Under the pieces are notes generated by a model. The model saw only the letters and a list, made by a program, of their open reading frames with translations. It was not told where the DNA came from and made no database searches. A stretch of 35,003 nucleotides of DNA from Actinomycetota bacterium (GTDB lineage: Bacteria > Actinomycetota > Actinomycetes > Actinomycetales > Microbacteriaceae). The first letter of the stretch is position 1. Every line of letters starts with the position of its first letter. The translations under genes were made by a program, and so were the position numbers. The stretch lies in the NCBI GenBank assembly GCA_030840335.1, contig JAUZFR010000161.1:1-35003 (forward strand). Direction: 5' to 3'. Of this stretch, positions 20,383-28,747 are shown one piece after another.

Positions 20383-21789
20383 GTGACGACTTCGACAGGA
20401 GTGCGCCCCGGCTCCACTTCGCAGTCGCACAATAGGCAGATGCGCTTCAAACGCCGCACCGCGGCATCCGACACCATGGCGATCGTTGCCGTCGTCTCCA
20501 TCGCGATTGCGGTCGCGTTGTTCCTCGCCACAGGCGGTCCACGACAGTTCGGCACGGTCGCGGCGAGCGTCACCAGCCTCGGCATCATCGCCGGGCTGAT
20601 CGGTACCGACCTCGTGCTGATCATGCTGGTGCTGGCCGCGCGTATTCCGTTCATCGACCACACCGTGGGCAACGATCGCGCAATGGCGCTTCACCGCAAG
20701 CTCGGAAAGCCAGCCCTATATCTCCTGCTGGGCCACGGCGTCGTTCTCCTCATCGGATATGCTCTCGCCGCCAAGGTCGACCCGGTCGCCGAAGTGGGCG
20801 CGATGTGGGCGCTGCCGGATCTCCCACTCGCATTTGTGGCGCTCGGCCTCTTTCTGGTCGTCGTGGTCACGTCGGTCGTCGCGGTTCGTCGCCGGTTCCC
20901 TTACGAGTTTTGGCATGTCATCCATTTGCTGAGCTATTTCGCCGTGCTTTTCGCGCTCCCCCACGAACTCAGCGAAGGTGGAGTGCTCGCCGAGGGAAGC
21001 GCAGAGCGCGTGTACTGGATCGCGCTCTACGTCGTCGCATTCGGGGCGATCGCGGTGTTTCGATTTGGCGAACCGCTCGTCAAGAGCCTTCGTCACGACA
21101 TCCGAGTCGCAGCCATCGAGGTCGTCGGCCCTAACGTGGTCTCGCTGCATCTCTCCGGCCGGCATCTGGAGTCCCTGCGGTCGAGCGGAGGACAATTCTT
21201 CATCTGGCGCTTCTGGACAGGGAAGACCTGGTGGCACTCGCATCCCATCTCGATGTCGTCGATCCCCACCGGCAGCGAGGTGAGAATCACGGTTCGAGCA
21301 CTCGGCAACGGCTCTACCCGTCTCGGGATGCTGCCCGTGGGCACTCGGGTGTGGATCGAGGGTCCCTACGGGCTGTTCACGGATGCTGCGCGAACGGCAC
21401 CGAAGCTCGCGATTGTCGCGGCGGGAATCGGCATCACTCCGGTGCGCGCCCTGCTCGAGGACTCGCGCCTCGCTCCCGACGAGGCAACGATCATGCTCCG
21501 CGCCTCAAGCGAGAGCGACCGCTACCTGTGGGATGAGATGCAGCAGCTCGCGGATCGAAGCGGGGCCGCGCTCTACACCGCCGTCGGCGCTCGACCCGCT
21601 GGGGTCGACACATGGCTGTCTGAGCGGGATCTCGCGCGGGGAGTGAGCCTCCGATCGGCGTTCCCTGACCTATTGGTTTCGGACCTGTACGTCTGCGGCC
21701 CGCAGTCCTGGACTGATCTCGTCGTAGAGGACGCCCGCGCCGCCGGTCTCCCCGCCCATCAGATCCACACCGAGCGATTCGACTGGTGA
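20383..21789 (+). CDS. Ferric-reductase-like transmembrane flavoprotein / ferredoxin reductase family
   Basis: Multi-TM N-terminus with conserved His (LHRKLGK, LLLGHGV, WHVIHLLSY), FAD-binding HSHPISMSS and NAD-binding IVAAGIGITPVRALLEDS. GTG at 20383 with GGAGG upstream preferred to 20347. Confidence 0.9.
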   Translation: MTTSTGVRPGSTSQSHNRQMRFKRRTAASDTMAIVAVVSIAIAVALFLATGGPRQFGTVAASVTSLGIIAGLIGTDLVLIMLVLAARIPFIDHTVGNDRAMALHRKLGKPALYLLLGHGVVLLIGYALAAKVDPVAEVGAMWALPDLPLAFVALGLFLVVVVTSVVAVRRRFPYEFWHVIHLLSYFAVLFALPHELSEGGVLAEGSAERVYWIALYVVAFGAIAVFRFGEPLVKSLRHDIRVAAIEVVGPNVVSLHLSGRHLESLRSSGGQFFIWRFWTGKTWWHSHPISMSSIPTGSEVRITVRALGNGSTRLGMLPVGTRVWIEGPYGLFTDAARTAPKLAIVAAGIGITPVRALLEDSRLAPDEATIMLRASSESDRYLWDEMQQLADRSGAALYTAVGARPAGVDTWLSERDLARGVSLRSAFPDLLVSDLYVCGPQSWTDLVVEDARAAGLPAHQIHTERFDW

Positions 21790-21799
21790 GGTTCCGCGA

Positions 21800-22195
21800 A
21801 TGAGAACCAGAGTCGTGGTCGGAAGTGTCCTCGCCTCGGCCGCCGTGCTGGGAATCGCCTGGGGCATCGGCTCGGCATCGCCCACCATCACCGGCACATC
21901 CACGACGGGGAAGCTGACTGACGGCACGTACGCCGGCTCCAGCGTGCAGACACGCTTTGGCACGGTGCAGGTACAGATCACCGTCTCCAGCGGAAAGATC
22001 ACCGACGTCACCGCGCTCCATCTGACGGATGCCGAGCAGCGATCCGTCGATATCAGCAACCAGGCCGCGCCAATTCTTCGCTCGGAGGTGCTGGCGGCCC
22101 AATCCGCCAGTGTCAATGTCGTCAGTGGGGCTACCTACACGACCGAGGGTTATCTCACCTCGCTGCAGGCCGCGCTCGACAAGGCCAGCGCGTGA
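21800..22195 (+). CDS. Secreted/membrane-anchored FMN-binding domain protein (predicted covalent flavinylation)
   Basis: N-terminal signal/anchor then DGTYAGSSVQTRFGTVQVQITVSSGKITDV ... NVVSGATYTTEGYLTSLQAAL (SGATYT motif). Confidence 0.93.
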   Translation: MRTRVVVGSVLASAAVLGIAWGIGSASPTITGTSTTGKLTDGTYAGSSVQTRFGTVQVQITVSSGKITDVTALHLTDAEQRSVDISNQAAPILRSEVLAAQSASVNVVSGATYTTEGYLTSLQAALDKASA

Positions 22196-22221
22196 CGCGC
22201 GTGTCCGACGAGGCCTGAGGG

Positions 22222-22613
22222 GCAAACGGGCCGACCGTACGCCGGGTTCTGTCCCGGCGCCCGAAGGCGCCTTCGACGGCCATCTATCTACGATGTGCGT
22301 TGCCGCACACCTCTAGCGGTCTACCCGGAAACTGGGCGAGCAGCCCGTAACGCTTCCTGTCTGACCTTGCTCCGGGCGAGGTTTACATAGCGAACCCGAT
22401 CACTCGGGCTCCTGGTGGTCTCTTACACCGCCGTTTCACCCTTACCCCCGGCATATGCCCGAAGGCACAGGCCGGTGGCGGTCTGCTTTCTGTTGCACTG
22501 TCTCGCGGATTGCTCCGGGTGGGTGTTACCCACCGCCCTGCTCTATGGAGCCCGGACGTTCCTCGGTGCTCTCCCTAAGAAGAACAACGCGACCGTCTCG
22601 TCGACCCGTTTGC
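22222..22613 (-). ncRNA. rnpB: RNase P RNA (bacterial type A)
   Basis: Reverse complement contains GAGGAACGTCCGGGCTC and ACAGAACCCGGCGTA conserved P4 elements, GGTAAGGGTGAAA, and complementary ends GCAAACGGGTCGA / TCGGCCCGTTTGC (P1). Ends approximate. Confidence 0.95.
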
Positions 22614-22629
22614 TTTTGAAGGATACCGT

Positions 22630-23091
22630 CTACTCGAACGCGACGGTTCGCTTCTGATGCCCGGCTGGCCCGCGCACGAACGAGAGCTTCTTATCCATCG
22701 TCTCGTTCGCGATGCGGTCGGCGCGGGAATTCTCGGCGCGGGGCATCCACTCGAAACTGACCGGGGTGCCGGTCAGAAGTCGGCGCGCTTCCGCGGCGAG
22801 GTCGGCCATGGCCGGATGCTTGATCTTCCATCGACCACTCATCTGTTCGACGACGAGCTTCGAGTCCATGCGGATGTGCAGGTTGGCATTCGGATCGATC
22901 TCAAGTGCCTTGCGGATGCCCGAAATCATGCCCGTGTATTCGGCCACGTTGTTGGATGCGATGCCGGTGTACGTGCCGATCTCCGCAAGAATCTCGCCGG
23001 TGGCCGCATCGATGACGATCGCCCCGCCGCCAGAGATACCGGGATTGCCGCGGGATCCGCCATCGGCTTCGACGATCAGTTCACGGGCCAT
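22630..23091 (-). CDS. RNase H-like domain protein (reverse-transcriptase-like RNase HI)
   Basis: MARELIVEADGGSRGNPGISGGGAIV ... NNVAEYTGMISGIRKAL ... LHIRMDSKLVVEQMSGRWK; active-site acids present. Confidence 0.92.
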   Translation of the reverse strand: MARELIVEADGGSRGNPGISGGGAIVIDAATGEILAEIGTYTGIASNNVAEYTGMISGIRKALEIDPNANLHIRMDSKLVVEQMSGRWKIKHPAMADLAAEARRLLTGTPVSFEWMPRAENSRADRIANETMDKKLSFVRGPAGHQKRTVAFE

Positions 23092-23831
23092 TACAGTCCG
23101 GACTCCGACGTGCGCACGAGGATGGCGTTGGAGTCCGGGCACATCAGCACATCATCGGGCGCGGAGTTGCGGATCGCGACCATGTCGTTCTCATTCAGTT
23201 TGACGCCGCTCGCGCTCGAGACTCCGCCGCGAAGGTGCGATGCGCCCGTACCGTAGCGCTCGCGCTGCTTTTCGTACAGCGCGAGCAGATCGGCTGGGAC
23301 CTTGCCCGCGATCGTCAGCCGGTTTGCCGTCGCGTTGTTGCGCTCAGCGTCGATGGCCTTCATCGCTTCGTCGCGCTCGCCTTCGATGTCAGCCATCCGG
23401 CCCTGCAGTGCGCCCGCCTGGTCGGCCTGGCGTCCGACGACGGCTCCCTGCTCTTCGACCCGCTCCATCACCGAGAGCTCGATCTCCTCGAGATCGAACT
23501 GGCGCTTCTTCAGGGCGGCGAGCTCCTGCTCGAGAGCCGCGACATCCTTCACCGACGAGGATGCCTGCAGTCTCGCGCTGTCGCGGGTGATACGGGCCTC
23601 GACGACCGCGACATCCGACTCAACCCGGCTGAGTTCGAGGCGGGCATCCTCAAGTACACCCTTCTGTTCAGCGAGAGTCACGAGAAGTTCGGAATTCTCG
23701 ACAGCAAGCTGTTGCAAAGTCGCGTGCTGCGGCAGGCTCTTGGCGCGGTGCTGCAATTGAGCCAGCTTCGTGTCGATGGCCTGAAGATCGAGCAGCAGGG
23801 CCTGGTCTTCCTGGCTAGCTTTCAATGCCAT
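23091..23831 (-). CDS. Zinc-ribbon/coiled-coil family protein with degenerate zinc ribbon
   Basis: MALKASQEDQALLLDLQAIDTKLAQLQHRAKSLP, long coiled coil, C-terminal GASHLRGGVSSASGVKLNENDMVAIRNSAPDDVLMCPDSNAILVRTSESGL; start overlaps 1 nt with rnhA start/stop junction. Confidence 0.85.
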   Translation of the reverse strand: MALKASQEDQALLLDLQAIDTKLAQLQHRAKSLPQHATLQQLAVENSELLVTLAEQKGVLEDARLELSRVESDVAVVEARITRDSARLQASSSVKDVAALEQELAALKKRQFDLEEIELSVMERVEEQGAVVGRQADQAGALQGRMADIEGERDEAMKAIDAERNNATANRLTIAGKVPADLLALYEKQRERYGTGASHLRGGVSSASGVKLNENDMVAIRNSAPDDVLMCPDSNAILVRTSESGL

Positions 23832-23862
23832 ACGTTCGTTCCCCAATTAATTTGTGAAGCTC

Positions 23863-24681
23863 TCATTGAACCACCACGAAGTCCCACGGATCGGTGCGCA
23901 GGTCGCTCACCGTGACCGTAACCCCGTCGAGTGCGGTGCGAAGTTGTTCGGCTGCGACATCCAGCCACAGCCATTCGCTTGCCCAGTGGGACACGTCGAT
24001 GAGTGCGGGCCCGCCGGAGAGGAGCGCATTCTCGCGAAATTCTGACGCCGGGTGATGCCGCAGGTCAGAGGTGATGTACACGTCTGCCGAGATGACCGCA
24101 GGCTCACCGAGATACGCGTCTCCCGCGCCTGCGCAAATCGCAACCGCGGAAACGGGGTCGTCGAACCCGCCGGAGACACGGATGCCTCCGGCCGTCGCTG
24201 GAAGAATCTCGCCGAGGAGTCGTGCCAGCCGCCCGACAGTGGTCGGCTCGGCGAGAACGCCTACCCGACCGATGCCCCGCGACGAGGTCTCCCCCGCGAC
24301 GATGGGTCGTGAATCCACCAGCCCCAGCTTTTCGGCGAGGCTGGCGGAGGTTCCGGTCTCGACGACATCCGCGTTGGTGTGCGCGGCGAGAAGGCCGCAG
24401 GACGCACGGATCAGGCGGGCGAGGAGCGCGCCCTTGTAGCGGTCTTCCGCGACGCTGGTCACCCCACGCAGCAGCAGCGGATGGTGCGCGATCAGCAGGT
24501 CGGCTCCCTGCGAGATCGCCTCATCGACCGTGTCGGCAACGGCATCCACCGTGAGATGGATGCGGGAGATGGGAGCGGCCAGATCACCGGAAATCAGCCC
24601 GGAGGCATCCCAGCTTTCCGCACCAGAAGCCGGCCAGAGTTCTTCCGTGACGGCAAGAACATCGGCGAGAGTGGCTGTCAC
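23863..24681 (-). CDS. Nif3-like dinuclear metal center hexameric protein
   Basis: SWDASGLISGDLAAPISRIHLTVDAVADTVDEAISQGADLLIAHHPLLLRGV; SCGLLAAHTNADVV; DVSHWASEW. Confidence 0.93.
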   Translation of the reverse strand: MTATLADVLAVTEELWPASGAESWDASGLISGDLAAPISRIHLTVDAVADTVDEAISQGADLLIAHHPLLLRGVTSVAEDRYKGALLARLIRASCGLLAAHTNADVVETGTSASLAEKLGLVDSRPIVAGETSSRGIGRVGVLAEPTTVGRLARLLGEILPATAGGIRVSGGFDDPVSAVAICAGAGDAYLGEPAVISADVYITSDLRHHPASEFRENALLSGGPALIDVSHWASEWLWLDVAAEQLRTALDGVTVTVSDLRTDPWDFVVVQ

Positions 24682-24690
24682 GAGCCCAGT

Positions 24691-27600
24691 CTATTCGGCT
24701 GTAAGTGTGGTGCTCTCCTGCCGGCGTATCGCCGGAACTCCAGCCACGATCGGGAAGATGATGCCGAGGATGAGCGCAACGACGACCCCGAGGTCGGTAG
24801 CCGCAAGATCGCTCGAGCTCGAGACACCAAACGCACCGAACAGGTAGCCTTCCCAGCCCAGCCAAGACACAGTGGCGCTCGTGAGGCCCAGGCCAAGCGC
24901 AGTGATGACGATGAGCGCGCCCAAATTGCTCCAGCGCACATCCGCGTACACGCCGCCGCGACGCAGGAGCGACCCGGAATCGAACCTGCGGTTGCGAATC
25001 ATGATCTCGGATGCGAACAGGCCAGCCCACGCCGCGACCGGAACCGCAATCGTTGTTGCGAAGTCGCGGAACAGATCGGAGAAGTTGGAAACCGAGATGG
25101 TGAGCACGAGTGCGATGACGAGCACGAGGATTCCAGCGACGATGGCCGCGGCGGGGCGCCGAAGGCGCACCCCGACAGACTGCAGGCCAAACCCTGCCGA
25201 GTAGATCGCGACAACTGCGCCCGAGACAAGGCTCAACGCCGTCGCAAGCAGGAGAGGCCCCGGATACCAGCCCGGAAGCAGCGTGCCGAGCGTCGTGAGC
25301 GGATGAGCGACGATTCCCGCCGCGATCCTTGGGCTCGATGCGGCCAGGAGCGCACCGTACGCGATCAGGACGAAGCTGGGCAGCGCGGTGCCGAAGGTGG
25401 CCCACAGCATCGAAGTCGCTCCAAGCGAGCCCGGACGCTGGTAGCGCGCGAGATCCGACCCGCTGTTTGCCCACACCAATCCCACGAAACTGAAGACGAG
25501 CACGGCTCCGGTCACCGCCAGGACCCATGACCCGTCACCGGTCGTCAGCGCCGTTCGCATGTCAATGTATTGCGCTGTGAGAGCAATGAATCCGACCAGG
25601 AAGATCCCCGAAATGATGCTGATCACCAACTGGACTCTCGCGATCAGTGCGTACCCGAAGTAGGCGATCACGATCGCGATGATGAATGCGAACACCATCA
25701 TGATGAAGGTGAGCTCTTGTTCGTTGAAGCCGTCGGTTGCCTTTGCAGTGGTCAGGATGCTTGCTGCACCGGCGCCGATCAGCCATAACAGCGCGGCACC
25801 CCAGAACAGGCGGCTGACGAGGCCGATGATCGCCGGGACCACGTTCCCCACGACTCCGAACGTCGCACGGGAGATGACCATCGTCGGCTGGCCGCTGCGT
25901 TTGCCCGCAAGGGTGGCGAGTCCGAGCGGCACAAACGACAGGGCGATGCCGACCAGCGTCGCCACGATCGCCTGTCGAAGGCTCATTCCCAGAGCGAAGA
26001 TCACACCACCAAACGCCACGGCGACTATCGAAGAATTGGATGCGAACCATAACCAGAACAGTCGAGCGGCTCGCCCGACGCGCTGATCGACCGGAGTGGG
26101 TTCTTCGCCACTGAGTTCGGCTTTGAACACCTTCGGCGCGGCCGCGATCACAGGAACCGCAGCCTCAACGGGTGCGTCTCCTGTGATCGGTTCGTCCCAG
26201 GGGACTGCCGCGACCTGTGGCTCGACGGCGACGGTTTCCGGAATTACTGCAACTCCGGTGGGGTCTACTGCTACCGGTCCGAGTGACGAACCGAAAATGC
26301 TGTCTGAGGGGTCAACCGCTTCATCGCGAGCGACCCCTTCTCCAAAAGGGACGGGGGCCGCCGTCGGCGCATCGGGCGCTGGTTCCGCGAACGGATCCGG
26401 AGTGGCGGCCTGCGCTGCACCATCCGGTGGAGGTGGACTACCTTCGTCCCCGCCCCCAGCGAGCAGCGCGTCAAAATTAGCGGGTGGCGGTGGCGGCGCG
26501 TCCGGCACTTCGGCCGGCGGAGTGAACGGCGCGGGCTGTGCAGTCTCGCCAATCGGTGTCGGCTCGGCGAACGGAGTCGGCGGAGCTGGCGTTGCGTCGA
26601 AAGTCGATGCGGGCGCCGCTGACGGGGTACCGAAGTCCGGCACGACGCCAACCTGCGAGGAGAACTCCGGCGGAATTTCGCTGGGTGTAGGCGGCTCGAC
26701 CAAAGGCGGCGGCGAGTAGGGAGGAGCGGGCGGCGGCGCCTCGGCGACCGGAGCCTCGCCGGGCTGGGCGGCCTCTGAATCCGGAGGTGGCGGAGCGTCG
26801 AAGTGCGGCGCAAACGTTGGCGGCCCGTTGAAGGTGAGGGGGTCGACAAACGTCGGCTGCTCTGACGCCGATGGAGCTTCGGGCTCCAGGTAAGCGGGTG
26901 GTGCGAGGAAGGGGGGTGCGATGAACGGGTCGGCGACTGTATCGCCGCCCGCGGCGGGAGAGTCGAACAGGGAATCAAAAGGTGGTGGATCCGACGGCGC
27001 CTCGACGGGCGTCGGAGCAGGTTCGTCAACGGGAGGAACTACCGGCTCGTCGAATGAGGTGAAGGATGTCTCCGGGGTCGTCCCGAAGTCGGCGAACGAC
27101 GTCCCTGCGGAACCTGGCCCAACCTGCGGCTCGGGAACCGGCTGCGGGTCGGGTGGCGGCGCGGAGGCGAGCAGATCGGCAAATGCCGTGCCTTCGAGCG
27201 ACGGTTCGTCGACCAATGGCTCGTCGATTGCGAACGGCACAGCTGCCGCTTCGGGCACGGATGGCGCACCTTGCTCCGACTGGGCGAAACGGAACACGGG
27301 CTCATCCGACCAGATAGTCGAAGACGGGGTTTCCGGAGCTGCGGGCACCACCGGAGGGTCAGTGATCACGGGGAGTACGAAGGAGCCGTCCTCGAGAGGC
27401 TCGCCACTTGCGGTGTCGTTCGGCTCCCACGCTGGCGGGAGGCCGGTGTCGCTACTCTCGCTCGTGGTCGGGGACAGGTCGATGGAAGGGGTCGGCTCAG
27501 CGGACGGCGCCCAGCGCGCGAGCCAGGACTCGTCGGTGCTGGGTTCGGGAGCGGGTTCCGGTTGCGGTGTCGGTGCGTAGCCGGGCTCCGGCGCCGAGGG

Positions 27601-28569
27601 CGACTCCGGGGCAAACGCCGACGGCACGGGTGGCGCGGGCTCGGAGACGGACGTCGGTGGGGTCGTCGACACCGCATCGGCCGGATCCGCCTGCTCCTCT
27701 ATCGGTTCGGCTGCCGGCCTGGTTGGTGCGCTGAATTCCGCACGGGCCCGCTCTACGGCGGCGACGGCATCCGGAGTTCCGACCCTCAGAGTGGTCTCTT
27801 CCCACTCCGAGAATTCCTTCGCCTCGCGTTGACGGAGTTCGAGCTGCGCCTGCAACTGCCCGATGACCTCCAGTGTTGCGGCGGGGGAAAGTCCGTCTTC
27901 GTGCAGCGAGCGGAAGAGTTCTTCGTCGTCGAGAGCCGATCGGCGTGGGGGCGGCGGAGTCAGGTCTGCGGGAGTTTCGGCGGGGTGAACCGGCTCCGGC
28001 GGTGCGGGCGGGAAATACGCGTCGGTCGACTCGTAACCGGGCGGCGGCGGCGCGTACGCCGGCGGCACAGTTGGCGCGGGGGCCCCGATGTAGGGCGGCG
28101 GCACTTCGTCAGCCGCGTCGGCCGTGACGGTTTGCGGCTCGAACCCGGGCTCGGCTGCAAAGGCTTGCTCGGCGGCGAAGTCCGGCGCGGGTGTGAAGCT
28201 CGGCTCCGACACGGAGGCCAGCTCAGGTGCGAAGCCATCAGTCACCGGAATAACAGGCTCAACCTCTGCAACCGGAACGTCAGGTTCAACCGAGATTTCA
28301 GGTTCAACCGGAACAACAGGTTCCGATGGTTCGGACGGCTCGGACTGCGCCCCCGTATTGGGTCGAACAATCGGGATCGGGCCCGATGCCACCTTCGCCA
28401 GCTCGGCGGCCATCGCAGCAGCGATGTCGTCGTCATCAAACACGCTTGCCGCGGCTTCGAGCGACTCTGGGTCGTTCGACGGGGGCGTGTAACTGGAGCG
28501 TCGCGGTCCGGACGGAGCGAAAAACTCGTCCGGCCCGACATTTCCCCGAGCGTCGTCTTCGTCTGCCAT
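24691..28569 (-). CDS. NCS1-type purine/cytosine permease-like transporter with ~825-aa Pro/Ala/Glu-rich N-terminal extension
   Basis: Single 1292-aa ORF; C-terminal ~468 aa polytopic (ARLFWLWFASNSSIVAVAFGGVIFALGMSLRQAIVATLVG; GLVWANSGSDLARYQRP; TIAVPVAAWAGLFASEIMIRNRRFD); N-terminal part low complexity. Confidence 0.9.
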   Translation of the reverse strand: MADEDDARGNVGPDEFFAPSGPRRSSYTPPSNDPESLEAAASVFDDDDIAAAMAAELAKVASGPIPIVRPNTGAQSEPSEPSEPVVPVEPEISVEPDVPVAEVEPVIPVTDGFAPELASVSEPSFTPAPDFAAEQAFAAEPGFEPQTVTADAADEVPPPYIGAPAPTVPPAYAPPPPGYESTDAYFPPAPPEPVHPAETPADLTPPPPRRSALDDEELFRSLHEDGLSPAATLEVIGQLQAQLELRQREAKEFSEWEETTLRVGTPDAVAAVERARAEFSAPTRPAAEPIEEQADPADAVSTTPPTSVSEPAPPVPSAFAPESPSAPEPGYAPTPQPEPAPEPSTDESWLARWAPSAEPTPSIDLSPTTSESSDTGLPPAWEPNDTASGEPLEDGSFVLPVITDPPVVPAAPETPSSTIWSDEPVFRFAQSEQGAPSVPEAAAVPFAIDEPLVDEPSLEGTAFADLLASAPPPDPQPVPEPQVGPGSAGTSFADFGTTPETSFTSFDEPVVPPVDEPAPTPVEAPSDPPPFDSLFDSPAAGGDTVADPFIAPPFLAPPAYLEPEAPSASEQPTFVDPLTFNGPPTFAPHFDAPPPPDSEAAQPGEAPVAEAPPPAPPYSPPPLVEPPTPSEIPPEFSSQVGVVPDFGTPSAAPASTFDATPAPPTPFAEPTPIGETAQPAPFTPPAEVPDAPPPPPANFDALLAGGGDEGSPPPPDGAAQAATPDPFAEPAPDAPTAAPVPFGEGVARDEAVDPSDSIFGSSLGPVAVDPTGVAVIPETVAVEPQVAAVPWDEPITGDAPVEAAVPVIAAAPKVFKAELSGEEPTPVDQRVGRAARLFWLWFASNSSIVAVAFGGVIFALGMSLRQAIVATLVGIALSFVPLGLATLAGKRSGQPTMVISRATFGVVGNVVPAIIGLVSRLFWGAALLWLIGAGAASILTTAKATDGFNEQELTFIMMVFAFIIAIVIAYFGYALIARVQLVISIISGIFLVGFIALTAQYIDMRTALTTGDGSWVLAVTGAVLVFSFVGLVWANSGSDLARYQRPGSLGATSMLWATFGTALPSFVLIAYGALLAASSPRIAAGIVAHPLTTLGTLLPGWYPGPLLLATALSLVSGAVVAIYSAGFGLQSVGVRLRRPAAAIVAGILVLVIALVLTISVSNFSDLFRDFATTIAVPVAAWAGLFASEIMIRNRRFDSGSLLRRGGVYADVRWSNLGALIVITALGLGLTSATVSWLGWEGYLFGAFGVSSSSDLAATDLGVVVALILGIIFPIVAGVPAIRRQESTTLTAE

Positions 28570-28657
28570 GGCGAAATTCTACGGGCGTGGCTCACTTTTG
28601 TTGACTGGACCGGCCGAGATGATTGCGAACGATTTTGCCCGGCGCTGAATTCAGTCG

Positions 28658-28686
28658 TTGACAATGGTCGGTTACCGATATATCGT
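28658..28686 (+). promoter_or_regulatory. Candidate padR promoter overlapping a CGATATATCG palindrome
   Basis: TTGACA at 28658-28663, 17-nt spacer, TATCGT at 28681-28686; perfect palindrome CGATATATCG at 28676-28685. Confidence 0.6.
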
Positions 28687-28747
28687 TACTACATCGGCGA
28701 GCGATTGGCGCTCGTCGGTTCACAATACTTGAAAGGACGAATACGCC

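Noticed and set aside
19570-20694. 374-aa minus ORF rich in Asp/Arg/His
   Set aside because: Antisense to the VIT1-like transporter and the ferric-reductase-like gene; a shadow ORF.
22635-22650. CGAAC-N6-GTTCG inverted repeat as a possible LexA/SOS box
   Set aside because: Spacing is wrong for the actinobacterial LexA box (GAAC-N4-GTTC) and it encodes the last residues of the RNase H protein.
22415-22657. 80-aa plus ORF within the rnpB region
   Set aside because: Opposite strand of RNase P RNA; structural RNA conservation explains the sequence.
26096-27580. Plus-strand Gly/Ser/Thr-rich ORFs (207 aa and 219 aa) that look like secreted repeat proteins
   Set aside because: They are complements of the Pro/Ala/Glu-rich permease coding sequence; no RBS or signal peptide.
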